This document shows, piece after piece, positions 42,008 through 50,386 of a stretch of DNA of 55,982 nt. Position numbers and translations under genes: made by a program. The stretch comes from Natrinema thermotolerans DSM 11552 (lineage in GTDB: Archaea > Halobacteriota > Halobacteria > Halobacteriales > Natrialbaceae), in NCBI GenBank assembly GCA_000337115.1, contig AOIR01000056.1, positions 172,329 through 228,310 on the forward strand, written 5' to 3'. Each line of letters starts with the position of its first letter. Position 1 is the stretch's first letter. The notes under the pieces were generated by a model, which did no database searches, was not told where the DNA came from, and worked only from the letters and a program-made list of their open reading frames with translations.

Positions 42008-43560
42008 TGGTCGCTCGCGAACGCGAACTGTCCGCGCTCCTCTCGAGTGCGGCGATCGTGATGGTCGGCGGGATCATCGGGTCCGGTGCGACGCTTGCCG
42101 AGCGGGTCGTCATCGGCCGACTGCTGTCGCCCGACGCGTACGGCGAGATCAGCGTCGGACTGGCACTGTTGAACGTTGGCGTGACCGTCGCGCTCGTGGG
42201 CTGTACGCAGGGCGTCTCCCGGTACATTCCGCGGTACGACGCCGTCGAGGACCGCCGCGGCGTCTGGATCAGTGGGCTCCTGGTCACAACGGTGTCTTCG
42301 GTCTGTCTCAGTGCGGTCCTGTTCCTGTTCGCCGACCCCATCGTCTCGGGGCTGTTCGAGACCGAAGCGGCGGTGCCGTTGGTCAGGCTGCTCGCCGTCG
42401 CGATCCCGTTCGTCGCGTGCTTTCGAATCGCCGTGGCGGGGATTCGCGGCCACGAGAACACGATTTACCGGACGCTGACCCGCAACCTCCTCGATCCGCT
42501 CTTGCGAATCGGGTTGCTCACCGTCCTGTTGCTCTCGGGCGTCGGCATCGTCGCGGCGGGCGTCGCGTACCTCGGCGGCGCGATCGTGACGCTCGTCGTC
42601 GCTCACGCCTTTCTGAGCCGTCTCATGCCGCTTCGCGGCCGGTACCGGACGCACGTCCCCGAACTCCTCAGGTTCTCTGCCCCGCTCGTGGTCTCGACCG
42701 TGATCAGTATCTTACTGACGCGAACGGACACGCTGATGCTGGGCTACTTTCGAAGCTCCTACGAAGTCGGCATGTACGACGCCGCCTATCCGATCGCCGG
42801 CGGGTTACTCGTCGTCCTCTCCGCGTTCGGGTTCCTCTATCTCCCGCTGGTCTCTCGGTTGGACGACGACGGCGATCGGGACGCGGTCGACGAGATCTAC
42901 GCGACGACGACGAAGTGGGTCTACGTGGTCACGTTCCCGGCGTTTCTCCTGCTTGTGGTCTTTCCGCTGGACGTGATCCACCTCGTCTTCGGGACCGCGT
43001 ATACGGACGCGGCCCGCGTCCTGCCGATCCTCGCGACCGGCTTCTTCCTCAGCGCCGCCGCCGGTCGGAACCGAGAGACCCTCTCGGCGCTGGGTTCGAC
43101 GACGTGGATCGCCGTCGGCAACGTCGTCGGGCTCCTGCTCAACATCGGGATCAACGTCGCCCTCATTCCACGGTACGGGGCCGTCGGGGCGGCCGTCGCG
43201 TCCGTCACCTCGCTGGTCGCCGTCCACACGGTCATCTGTAGCGTCCTGGCGGTCCGCTACGATATCACCCCGATCTCTCCGGAGGCGCTGCGCTGTTACG
43301 TCGCCCTGCCGGCCGTCCTGCTCCCGCTCGCGTTCGCCCTCTCGCCGTGGCTCTCGATCACGGTCGTGACGATCGGGCCGGTCCTCGTCGGCGTCGGGCT
43401 CGCCTCGCTCGTCGTCGCCGGCCTCGTCGGGGGCCTCGAGTCGAACGACGTCGTCGTCCTCGATCTGCTTGAGGACGCCGCCGGCGTCTCGGTCCCGATG
43501 CTTCGCCGGTGGATCCCGTCGTCGGGCGACGAGGACCTGGACGCGAAATCGCCGAACTGA
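42007..43560 (+). CDS. Wzx-type polysaccharide flippase
   Basis: A 517-residue membrane protein of the MOP superfamily, with about 12-14 hydrophobic segments. It should move polyprenyl-linked glycan across the cytoplasmic membrane. The N-terminal segment SAAIVMVGGIIGSGATLAERV and ALLNVGVTVALVGCTQGVSRYIP, cut here as GVTVALVGCTQGVSRYIPRY, match the Polysacc_synt entry region. LLTRTDTLMLGYFRSSYEVGMYDAAY, shortened to TRTDTLMLGYFRSSYEVG, is the typical mid-protein block, and GAVGAAVASVTSLVAV follows late. The C-terminal 40 residues are soluble and acidic. It is translationally coupled to AP copy 3. The linked glycan is unknown. Confidence 0.9.
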   Translation: MVARERELSALLSSAAIVMVGGIIGSGATLAERVVIGRLLSPDAYGEISVGLALLNVGVTVALVGCTQGVSRYIPRYDAVEDRRGVWISGLLVTTVSSVCLSAVLFLFADPIVSGLFETEAAVPLVRLLAVAIPFVACFRIAVAGIRGHENTIYRTLTRNLLDPLLRIGLLTVLLLSGVGIVAAGVAYLGGAIVTLVVAHAFLSRLMPLRGRYRTHVPELLRFSAPLVVSTVISILLTRTDTLMLGYFRSSYEVGMYDAAYPIAGGLLVVLSAFGFLYLPLVSRLDDDGDRDAVDEIYATTTKWVYVVTFPAFLLLVVFPLDVIHLVFGTAYTDAARVLPILATGFFLSAAAGRNRETLSALGSTTWIAVGNVVGLLLNIGINVALIPRYGAVGAAVASVTSLVAVHTVICSVLAVRYDITPISPEALRCYVALPAVLLPLAFALSPWLSITVVTIGPVLVGVGLASLVVAGLVGGLESNDVVVLDLLEDAAGVSVPMLRRWIPSSGDEDLDAKSPN

Positions 43561-43640
43561 TCGCCCCGACGGCACCGCGTTGTCGGGGACGGCGGCGGGC
43601 GATCGGCCCCGAAATCCGGGTCGCGCTCGTAATTCGATCC

Positions 43641-43647
43641 ATAACAA
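43641..43647 (+). promoter_or_regulatory. ATAACAA promoter element of AP copy 4
   Basis: CCATAACAATTGG ends 40 nt before ATG 43687, which would give a leader of about 13 nt. Confidence 0.4.
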
Positions 43648-43686
43648 TTGGTGGGGCCGGGGTCAACGCGAACGAGACACTGGTTC

Positions 43687-45276
43687 ATGACTACCGACTC
43701 GACCACTACCGACCGCGCGTTCGTTCTGGGTATCGACGGCGTGCCGTGGGACCTCATCTCGGACTGGATCGCGGCCGGCGAACTGCCGAACTTCGCGACG
43801 CTCGTCGAGGACGGCGTGGGCGCGCCCCTCGAGAGTACGGACCCGCCGACGACGCCGGCGGCGTGGCCCTCGATCGCGACCGGCGTCTGGCCGGACAAAC
43901 ACGGGATCTACGGCTTCAAACGGCTCGAGCGCGACTACACGCAGGAGATGAACACGAGCGCGAGTCTGGGGCGGCCGCCGCTGTGGGAGCTGCTGTCGCC
44001 GGCGGTCGTCGGCAACGTCCCGATGACCTATCCCGCGAGCGAGATCGACGGCACGATGGTCTCCGGCATGATCTCGCCGTCGATGAGCGACCGGTTCACG
44101 CATCCGTCCGGGTTCGTCGACGAGATCGATGACCGGATCCCGGAGTACCGGATCGCGCTGGACTGGAACGACTACACCGACGACGAGACGGCGTTCACGG
44201 ACGACCTCGAATCGCTCGTGAGCGCGCGCCGGGAGCTGATGGACGAACTCATGGCGATCGACGACTGGCGGCTGTTCTTCTTCGTGTACACGGCCCCGGA
44301 CCGGCTCCAGCATCTCATCTGGGAGGAGGACGTCATTCTCGACCACTACAAGCGGCTCGACGATATCGTCGGCGACGCCCTCGAGTACGCCGATCGGCGG
44401 GACGCCACCCTGTTCGTCGTCTCCGATCACGGGTTCGGGCCGATCTCGACGTTCGTCAACCTGAACACCGTGCTGGCGGAGGGCGGCTATCTCTCGGAGC
44501 AGACCGACGGGACCACGCGGAACTCGCTCGCCCGGTTCGGGATCACGAAGTCCACGCTCCACGGAACCTTGGACCGCCTCGGGGTCGACGACAAGCGGCT
44601 CGTCAAGCATCTGCCGAAGCGCCTCGTCGACGGGATCGCGGAGCAGGTGCCGGGCGATCACAGCCTGTACGACGTCGACTTCACCGAAACCGTCGCGTTC
44701 GCACACGGCCCGAGCTACGTCTACATCAACGACACCGAGCGGTTCGCGGAGGGGATCGTCGCCCCGACCGACGTGCCGTCGATCAAGGCGGAACTGCGTG
44801 AGCGGTTCTCGAACGTGACCGATCCGGACACCGGCGAGCCGGCGCTGAGGGTCCGCGACGGGGACGAGGTGTTCCCGTCGGATGAGGCCGGGCCCGATCT
44901 GGTCGTCGTCGGGCGGGACGGCTACGAGGAGAAGACGAGACTCGCCGATACCGTGTTCGAACCCGCGGACGACAAAGCCGCCAACCACCGAAAGCAGGGC
45001 GTGTTCTTCGCACACGGTCCCGACATCGACCCGCACGCGTCCGCCGACGGACTGTCCGTCGTCGACGTCGCACCGACGGTCCTCCACAGCGTCGGCGAAC
45101 CGATCCCCGACGACGTCGACGGCCGGGTCAGGACCGACGTCCTCTCGGCCGACGCGGAGCCGACCGTCCGCGAGGCCGTTCCGGACGCGACCGCCGGCTC
45201 GAGCGGGGCCGCAGACGCCGACGAGGACTTCGACGACGTGGAGGACAGGCTCCGCGGACTCGGGTACATGGAGTGA
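43687..45276 (+). CDS. AP-superfamily phosphodiesterase/transferase, copy 4
   Basis: A 529-residue, more divergent member of the AP group. D17 (LGIDGVPWD), T56 (DPPTTPAAWPS), YTAPDRLQHLIW near 202-213 with Asp and His, SDHGFGPIS near 245 and a late NHRKQG give the metal site. It lacks the GVRINLEGREPDG block of copies 1-3 and has SYVYINDTERF instead, so its substrate may differ. It ends VEDRLRGLGYME, the shared tail. There is no signal peptide. It is convergent with FemAB-like copy 3, so the AP/FemAB association recurs here in a third arrangement. Confidence 0.85.
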   Translation: MTTDSTTTDRAFVLGIDGVPWDLISDWIAAGELPNFATLVEDGVGAPLESTDPPTTPAAWPSIATGVWPDKHGIYGFKRLERDYTQEMNTSASLGRPPLWELLSPAVVGNVPMTYPASEIDGTMVSGMISPSMSDRFTHPSGFVDEIDDRIPEYRIALDWNDYTDDETAFTDDLESLVSARRELMDELMAIDDWRLFFFVYTAPDRLQHLIWEEDVILDHYKRLDDIVGDALEYADRRDATLFVVSDHGFGPISTFVNLNTVLAEGGYLSEQTDGTTRNSLARFGITKSTLHGTLDRLGVDDKRLVKHLPKRLVDGIAEQVPGDHSLYDVDFTETVAFAHGPSYVYINDTERFAEGIVAPTDVPSIKAELRERFSNVTDPDTGEPALRVRDGDEVFPSDEAGPDLVVVGRDGYEEKTRLADTVFEPADDKAANHRKQGVFFAHGPDIDPHASADGLSVVDVAPTVLHSVGEPIPDDVDGRVRTDVLSADAEPTVREAVPDATAGSSGAADADEDFDDVEDRLRGLGYME

Positions 45277-45423
45277 GACGGCCGGCGGTCGAACCGCGCT
45301 GCTGGCGCTCTTCTCGCTGCTGTCGTTTCTCGCTGAAACGAAGCCGCTTCCGTCTCGCTGCGGTGACCGCCCCGCGCCGTTACGACCGGTCGCGTTCGGC
45401 TCGCTGTCCGCCGGCTTTTCCCG

Positions 45424-46440
45424 TTACTTCAACGCGCTGGAAAACGTCTGGTACGCCGATTTGGCCAACGACATCTCGAGGCCCGACGACTCGACGACGT
45501 AGTACTGGCGCAGGTCGCCGTTGAACTTGGCCTTATACTCACAGAGCCGCTCGGTGTTCGCACCGACGAGGTCGTAGCCGGTCACCGACTCGAGGGCGGG
45601 ATCGGAACAAATGTCCTCGAGAATGGCCCGATGGAGGAGGCTGTTGACGCTGACGCCCTCGTAGGTGGCCGTCACCCCGCCCTGCCAGAAGTACGCGAGG
45701 TCGGGCGAGTAGAGGGTCACAACGCCGCTTTGGTACTCGCCGTCGGGCGACCGGGCGACGTAGACCCGCCACAGCTCGTCGTCCAGAGACGTGAGGAGAT
45801 CGCGAAGAAACGGGCGGGAGATCGGCGGCGGATCGTCGTGGGCCCGATACTGTTCGACCACGTCCTCGTAGACCCGCAGTGCCGACTCGATTCCCTCCCG
45901 CTCGATCGAGAGATCCAGCTCGTCTTGCTTCCGCATCTCCCGGCGCAGGCTCTTGCTGAAGCCTTTCATGAGGCTCTCGATCGTCTCGCCCTCGCAGTCG
46001 AGGACGTAGGTGAACTTCGGCTCGAGCGAGAAGTCGTTCCACTCGTAGGGGCGGGGATCGACGTACTCGATCGGACACCGCATCCGGAAGAGCGTCGTCC
46101 GATCGCCGACGCCGACGGCGTCGATCACGCCCGCCGTCAGCTCCCGGTTGATCCGTTCGCGCTTGTGTCGCTTCGGGCTGGCCGGATCCAGGATCGGGCC
46201 CAGCCGCGGCACGCTGAACGAGACCGGCGGCGAGAGGACCGTCCGGCCGATCGAGCGGTCGCCGACGAACACCGGCAACAGGCCGACCGGCTGCTGGCCT
46301 TTGAACGCGCCGTACAGCTGTAGCTCCGCGTCGGTATGGTCGTCGAGGACGCCCAGCGCGTCCGGCTCGTGAAACACCTCGTAGCCCGTCGCCGGCAAGG
46401 CGTTGCCCCACTCCTCGAGGGTCAGCCGTTCGATATCCAT
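45424..46440 (-). CDS. FemAB/GNAT-like acyltransferase, copy 3
   Basis: A 338-residue paralog, the most divergent of the three. It has YGAFKGQQPVGLLPVFVGD near 43-61, SKSLRREMRKQDELDLSIE near 164 in place of the SSDARSNVRNADDD block, and ARSPDGEYQSGVVTLYSPD near 239. The end shows TGYDLVGANTERLCEYKAKF near 293-312. No membrane segment is present. FemAB-family chemistry, transfer of an amino acid or acyl group to a precursor, is inferred. It is probably leaderless from an ATAACAA element, and is transcribed in the direction opposite to AP copy 4 with 147 bp between stops. Confidence 0.82.
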   Translation of the reverse strand: MDIERLTLEEWGNALPATGYEVFHEPDALGVLDDHTDAELQLYGAFKGQQPVGLLPVFVGDRSIGRTVLSPPVSFSVPRLGPILDPASPKRHKRERINRELTAGVIDAVGVGDRTTLFRMRCPIEYVDPRPYEWNDFSLEPKFTYVLDCEGETIESLMKGFSKSLRREMRKQDELDLSIEREGIESALRVYEDVVEQYRAHDDPPPISRPFLRDLLTSLDDELWRVYVARSPDGEYQSGVVTLYSPDLAYFWQGGVTATYEGVSVNSLLHRAILEDICSDPALESVTGYDLVGANTERLCEYKAKFNGDLRQYYVVESSGLEMSLAKSAYQTFSSALK

Positions 46441-46468
46441 GTAGGTCTCCCTGCGGTGAGTATTCGCT

Positions 46469-46475
46469 TTGTTAT
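46469..46475 (-). promoter_or_regulatory. ATAACAA promoter element of FemAB-like copy 3
   Basis: CGATAACAAAGC on the minus strand ends 29 nt before the ATG at 46440. Confidence 0.5.
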
Positions 46476-46554
46476 CGCGTCGCTACCGGCGGTAATCGAG
46501 GTCCTTCCGGTCGCCGGCAGCCGCTCGAGTGCCGCGTCGCAACCGGCACCTGGC

Positions 46555-47721
46555 TCACCGCTCGAGGGTCGCCAGGATCCGCCGCCAGTCCTCGCTCGCC
46601 CGCTCGAGCGAGACGTCGTCCCGGACCGCCGTCGCGGCGGCTCCGAGCGAGCGCCGGAACGCCGGCTCGTCCAGACAGCGCTCCATCGCCGCGGCGACGG
46701 TCGCGGGCTCGCGATCGGCGACGACGATCCCGTTCTCGCCGTCGGTCACGACGTCCGGGATCGACCCCACCGGCGGGACGATCGCGGGCAGGCCGGTCGC
46801 CATCGCCTCGAGCATGACCAGCGGCAAGGCGTCCCGCTCGGAGGTCAGGACGAACGCCGCCGATCGGCGGTAGTACTCGAGCGGCTCGTCCACCCAGCCG
46901 GGGCAGTCGACCCGGTCCGACAGTCCGCGGGCGTCGAGTTCCTCGACGACGACCGACCGGAGGGGGCCGTCGCCGACCATGACCGCCCGGAACTCCCGGT
47001 CGGCGGCCTCGAGTTCGGCGACGGCGTCGACGAACCGCAGCGGATCCTTTTCGGCGCTGAACCGGCCGACCCAGACGAACTCGTAGTCGCTCTCGACCGC
47101 CCGCTCCGGCGGCCGGTAGGTGTCGACATCGATCGCGTTCGTCAGGCGTTCGATCCGGTCCGGGGGGACGCCGAACCGGACGAGCCGCTCGGCGTGTGAG
47201 GAGCCGGGGACCGACACCGCGTCGAAGCGCCTGAACAGCCACTGCGGGACGGTCCCGTACCACTGCTCGGCGTGATGGTCGAGATCGATCCCGATGATCC
47301 CGAGGTGGGCGGGGTAGCCGTAGATCGCTTTCAGCGCGAGCGCATAGCAGCCGTAGGGTACGAGCGAGATCGACGCGACCGCGTCGTAGTCGTTGCGATA
47401 CCCCTCGTACAGCGCGAGGAAAAAGAGACAGAGGACGCGGACGATCCGCGGGCCGATCTCGGGGACGCGAACGGTCCGTGCGGACTCGATGTCGCCGGTC
47501 GGATCGAGACAGACCATGGTCGTCTCCCCGGCGACGTCGGCGAGCGGTCCGTAGTGGCGCTCGTTTTTGTGTCCCAACCCCGTCACGACGAGGATCCGGC
47601 GATCGTCGGCTGGCGGTGGCTCGTCGTCGGGCTTCCCCGATACCGCTGTCGTCGAGACGGCGTCCGTTCCGGTCGTGTCCTGCGGTTGCTCCGGCCGCGT
47701 CGACGAGCCGGGCTGACTCAT
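46555..47721 (-). CDS. GT4-family glycosyltransferase
   Basis: A 388-residue cytoplasmic retaining glycosyltransferase with the GT-B fold. A disordered, proline-rich start (about 1-38) precedes the first Rossmann domain (RILVVTGLGHKNERHYGPLA). The second domain begins near 205 with YEFVWVGRFSAEKDPLRFVDA and carries the E-x7-E signature in SERDALPLVMLEAMATGLPAIV near 305-325, cut here as RDALPLVMLEAMATG. The sugar donor is unknown. The long open frame upstream to 48588 is antisense noise. The ATG at 47721 overlaps the stop of the alpha/alpha-toroid gene by four bases, so both act in one step or complex of glycan assembly. Confidence 0.9.
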   Translation of the reverse strand: MSQPGSSTRPEQPQDTTGTDAVSTTAVSGKPDDEPPPADDRRILVVTGLGHKNERHYGPLADVAGETTMVCLDPTGDIESARTVRVPEIGPRIVRVLCLFFLALYEGYRNDYDAVASISLVPYGCYALALKAIYGYPAHLGIIGIDLDHHAEQWYGTVPQWLFRRFDAVSVPGSSHAERLVRFGVPPDRIERLTNAIDVDTYRPPERAVESDYEFVWVGRFSAEKDPLRFVDAVAELEAADREFRAVMVGDGPLRSVVVEELDARGLSDRVDCPGWVDEPLEYYRRSAAFVLTSERDALPLVMLEAMATGLPAIVPPVGSIPDVVTDGENGIVVADREPATVAAAMERCLDEPAFRRSLGAAATAVRDDVSLERASEDWRRILATLER

Positions 47722-49079
47722 CGGTCGCCGACCACCGATGGATCGGCCGCCCCCCGATGCTCTGGCACCCGATCGGGGTCGGCCCGGTTCGCACTCGCAA
47801 GCAGGAACGCCGAGAGCGCGTAGGACATCCACCCCTGACACCAGCGCATCAGCGTCACCCGCTTCGTGTGGTAGCGGTACTTCCGATAGTAGAAGCGCCC
47901 CTGTTCGGGCTGGAGGTTCGCGAGGACCCACCGGAGGATCCGCTCCGCGAACGCCAGTTCGCCCTCGCGGGTAAACACCAGAATCCCCTGCGTGCTGGCG
48001 TGAATGTCGCGGGGATACGCGTTTTCCTCGTCGAAGTTGGGTGCGCCGTCCAGTTCGAACAACTCCGTTCGGTAGAACTCGAGGGCGGTCTCCAGCGCGT
48101 CGGCGTACCGGTCCGCGTCGACGACGTCGCGATAGCGTTGGAGACACTCGATGATGAAGCCGTTGTGGTGGCTGTCCATCGAGAGGTGGGAGGCAGAGGC
48201 CGGCAGCCGGTAGGGCCATCCGCCGCGGTCGGTCTGGTTGGCGACGACGTGATCGAGGATCTTTGTCGCCCGCTCGCGGTAGTCCTCGTCGCCGAAGTAG
48301 TCGTAGAGTTCGACGAGCATCCGCGCGCCCAGCGCCGCGGAGTTGAGCGTGTAGGAGTCGTCCGGGTGGTTCATGTGGTAGTCGATCTTTGCGCCCTCCG
48401 GCACCTCCCGGTAGTTCAGGTCCTCGACGAGGAAGTCGCGTGCGGTCCGGGCAATCTCCGCGTATCGCTCGTCGATCCGGGCGGCGCGCAACAGCGCGGT
48501 CACCGCGTAGGCGGTCGAGACGATGTCGGGATCGCTCGGTTCGCCCTTCGTGTGGAGATGCTGGATCTCGTGTCGATGCCCCCCGCAAAACCCGCTGTAC
48601 CCCTCACATCGTTCGGCGACGAGCCAGTCGGCGAGCCGTTCGGCCTCCGCGAGCGGGTCGAACCCCGGCTCGCTCGCCGGGTCCCACTCGGTTCCGAGGT
48701 CGTGATAGTTCAGATTCGCCATCGCGAACAGGCCACCGCCCTTGAAGTTGCGTCGGAGTTCGACGCGAAACAGCGGCCTGACGTCGACCGGCGTCCGTTT
48801 GACCGTCTCCTGAACGGCGAGGTTGAGCCACTTGTTCTCGACCGGCAGCGCCTGCAGGAGCTGGCTGCTCATCCCGTCGCCGTAATCGGGTCCGACGTAG
48901 TCTCGCTCCCGGGCGTACGCGAGCGTCGACTCGAGGACGGGGCCGTATCGCTCGAGCGCTCGAGCGGCCGTCCCCGACCTGTTTTCCCCCGTCGAATCGC
49001 CCGCTGGGTCGGCGGACCGGGAGGAGACGGTACTCGAGAGTCGCCGGACGCCGATCCGCGGAATGTACTCGGACTGCAT
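47718..49079 (-). CDS. Alpha/alpha-toroid protein of glycan locus
   Basis: A 453-residue soluble protein made of repeated helical hairpins, each near a short motif: CGGHRHEIQHLHTKGEP, DIVSTAYAVTALLRAARI, SYTLNSAALGARMLVEL, GGWPYRLPASASHLSMDSHHNGF (cut to GGWPYRLPASASHLSMD) and ENAYPRDIHASTQGILVF. This is the pattern of alpha/alpha-barrel enzymes such as polysaccharide lyases, six-hairpin glycosidases and prenyltransferase-like proteins. Databases often call haloarchaeal relatives ABC permeases, but it has no membrane segments. It is first in an operon with the GT4 gene. A role in processing or epimerising uronic acid units is possible but unproven. Confidence 0.72.
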   Translation of the reverse strand: MQSEYIPRIGVRRLSSTVSSRSADPAGDSTGENRSGTAARALERYGPVLESTLAYARERDYVGPDYGDGMSSQLLQALPVENKWLNLAVQETVKRTPVDVRPLFRVELRRNFKGGGLFAMANLNYHDLGTEWDPASEPGFDPLAEAERLADWLVAERCEGYSGFCGGHRHEIQHLHTKGEPSDPDIVSTAYAVTALLRAARIDERYAEIARTARDFLVEDLNYREVPEGAKIDYHMNHPDDSYTLNSAALGARMLVELYDYFGDEDYRERATKILDHVVANQTDRGGWPYRLPASASHLSMDSHHNGFIIECLQRYRDVVDADRYADALETALEFYRTELFELDGAPNFDEENAYPRDIHASTQGILVFTREGELAFAERILRWVLANLQPEQGRFYYRKYRYHTKRVTLMRWCQGWMSYALSAFLLASANRADPDRVPEHRGAADPSVVGDR

Positions 49080-49107
49080 CTGTCTCCGCCCTCCCGCCGG
49101 CAGGCCA

Positions 49108-49114
49108 TTATTAT
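49108..49114 (-). promoter_or_regulatory. ATAATAA promoter element of toroid-GT4 operon
   Basis: CGTATAATAATGG on the minus strand ends 29 nt before the ATG at 49079. It differs from ATAACAA by one base. Confidence 0.5.
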
Positions 49115-49194
49115 ACGGCGGCTACCCTTTCGAGCGGCCGTGCCGGCGATCGATCGGTTCGGTGAACGCTCCCGGTGAAACTGGTATGAGCGAG

Positions 49195-49201
49195 ATAACA
49201 A
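49195..49201 (+). promoter_or_regulatory. ATAACAA promoter element of DUF354 gene
   Basis: AGATAACAATTGC ends 27 nt before an ATG at 49228 that opens a six-codon ORF. Confidence 0.45.
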
Positions 49202-49227
49202 TTGCAGTGACGGTCCCACGTACGGAT

Positions 49228-49248
49228 ATGGATCCGGGTGGTCCGTGA
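49228..49248 (+). other. Possible leader ORF, 6 residues
   Basis: MDPGGP stops one base before the ATG of the DUF354 gene and starts 27 nt after ATAACAA. Confidence 0.35.
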
Positions 49249-49249
49249 C

Positions 49250-50368
49250 ATGAGATACCTGTTCTTTACGAATACGCCAGCACACGTGCACCTGTACAAA
49301 CACGCCGTCGCGACGTTGCGCGAGCGGGGCCACGACGTCCTCGTCCTCGCGCGGGACTACACCTGTACACTCGACCTGCTCGAGTGGTACGACCTGCCCT
49401 ACGAGGTCTACGGCTACTGTGATACGTCGAAGGGGTCGCTGCTGAGCCGGCTGCCAGCCCATTACCTCCGGGCGATCCGGCGGGCCAGACGGTTCGATCC
49501 CGATCTCGTCTTCGGGATGGGGGGCTACGCGGCTCACACGGGGGCCCTGCTCCGGACGCCGACGGTATTGCTCATCGACTCCGAGCCGGCGTCGTTCGAC
49601 CACACTGTCTCGACGCCGTTCGCACGGGCGATCCTCACGCCGAACACCTTCCGCAAGGACCTCGGGGAGGATCACTACGTGTTCCCGGGGCTCAAGGAGT
49701 GTGCGTACCTCCATCCCGAGGTCTACGAACCGAACCCCTCGGTCCGCGACCGACTCGGCGTCGGCGAGGCGGAGCCGTACGTCCTCCTCCGGCTCAACGC
49801 CTTCGGCTCCCAGCACGACGTCGGCAAGGACGGCATCTCGAGCGAGCAGTGTCGCCGCCTCGTCGAGCGACTGAGCGACGACGCGACGGTCCTCGTCTCC
49901 GACGAGGGGAACGACGTCGACCTTACGGGCCTGCCGGCACGGTCGTTCGATCTCCATCCCGCCCTGATGCACGACGCGCTCGCCGAGGCAACGCTGCTGG
50001 TCGCCGACACCCAGACGATGGTCACCGAGGCCGCCCTGCTCGGTACGCCGGCGGTCCGATCGAACTCCTTCGTCGGCGACGCCGACATGGGCAACTTCGT
50101 CGCGCTCGAGAACCGAGGGCTGATCCACAACGTCGCCCGTTTCGACGCCCTCCGCGATCGGGCAACGGCGGTCCTTCGCGACGAGGGCGTCGACGAGGCG
50201 TGGCAACGGCGTCGCCACGATTACCTGGCCGAGACGATCAACCTCACGGACCTGCTCGTCGACGTCGCGACGGCCCGCGGTCGCGTCGACGACATCGATA
50301 CCGTCCGGCAGTTCGACCAGCCGGCGACCGACGATCCGAACGCACCCGTCGGCGTCGGCAGCGACTGA
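49250..50368 (+). CDS. DUF354 family glycosyltransferase-like protein
   Basis: A 372-residue cytoplasmic protein of the DUF354 family, which has a GT-B fold like WecB and MurG. The start MRYLFFTNTPAHVHLYKHAV is typical, with LRERGHDVLVLARDY next. LVFGMGGYAAHTGALLRTP near 89-107, YVLLRLNAFGSQHDVGKDGI near 172 (cut to YVLLRLNAFGSQHD), and VADTQTMVTEAALLGTPAVRSNS near 245 (cut to QTMVTEAALLGTPAVR) are the donor-site parts. A GTG four codons earlier is possible; ATG 49250 is preferred for the family start. DUF354 genes commonly lie in archaeal glycan loci. The reaction is unproven. Confidence 0.87.
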   Translation: MRYLFFTNTPAHVHLYKHAVATLRERGHDVLVLARDYTCTLDLLEWYDLPYEVYGYCDTSKGSLLSRLPAHYLRAIRRARRFDPDLVFGMGGYAAHTGALLRTPTVLLIDSEPASFDHTVSTPFARAILTPNTFRKDLGEDHYVFPGLKECAYLHPEVYEPNPSVRDRLGVGEAEPYVLLRLNAFGSQHDVGKDGISSEQCRRLVERLSDDATVLVSDEGNDVDLTGLPARSFDLHPALMHDALAEATLLVADTQTMVTEAALLGTPAVRSNSFVGDADMGNFVALENRGLIHNVARFDALRDRATAVLRDEGVDEAWQRRRHDYLAETINLTDLLVDVATARGRVDDIDTVRQFDQPATDDPNAPVGVGSD

Positions 50369-50386
50369 GCCTCGATGTAACGGCGT

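Noticed and set aside
47722-48588. Extension of the GT4 protein
   Set aside because: It overlaps the alpha/alpha-toroid gene in another frame and lacks haloarchaeal protein composition.
47718-49079. ABC transporter permease label for the toroid protein
   Set aside because: The sequence is hydrophilic throughout, with helical-hairpin repeats and no membrane segments.
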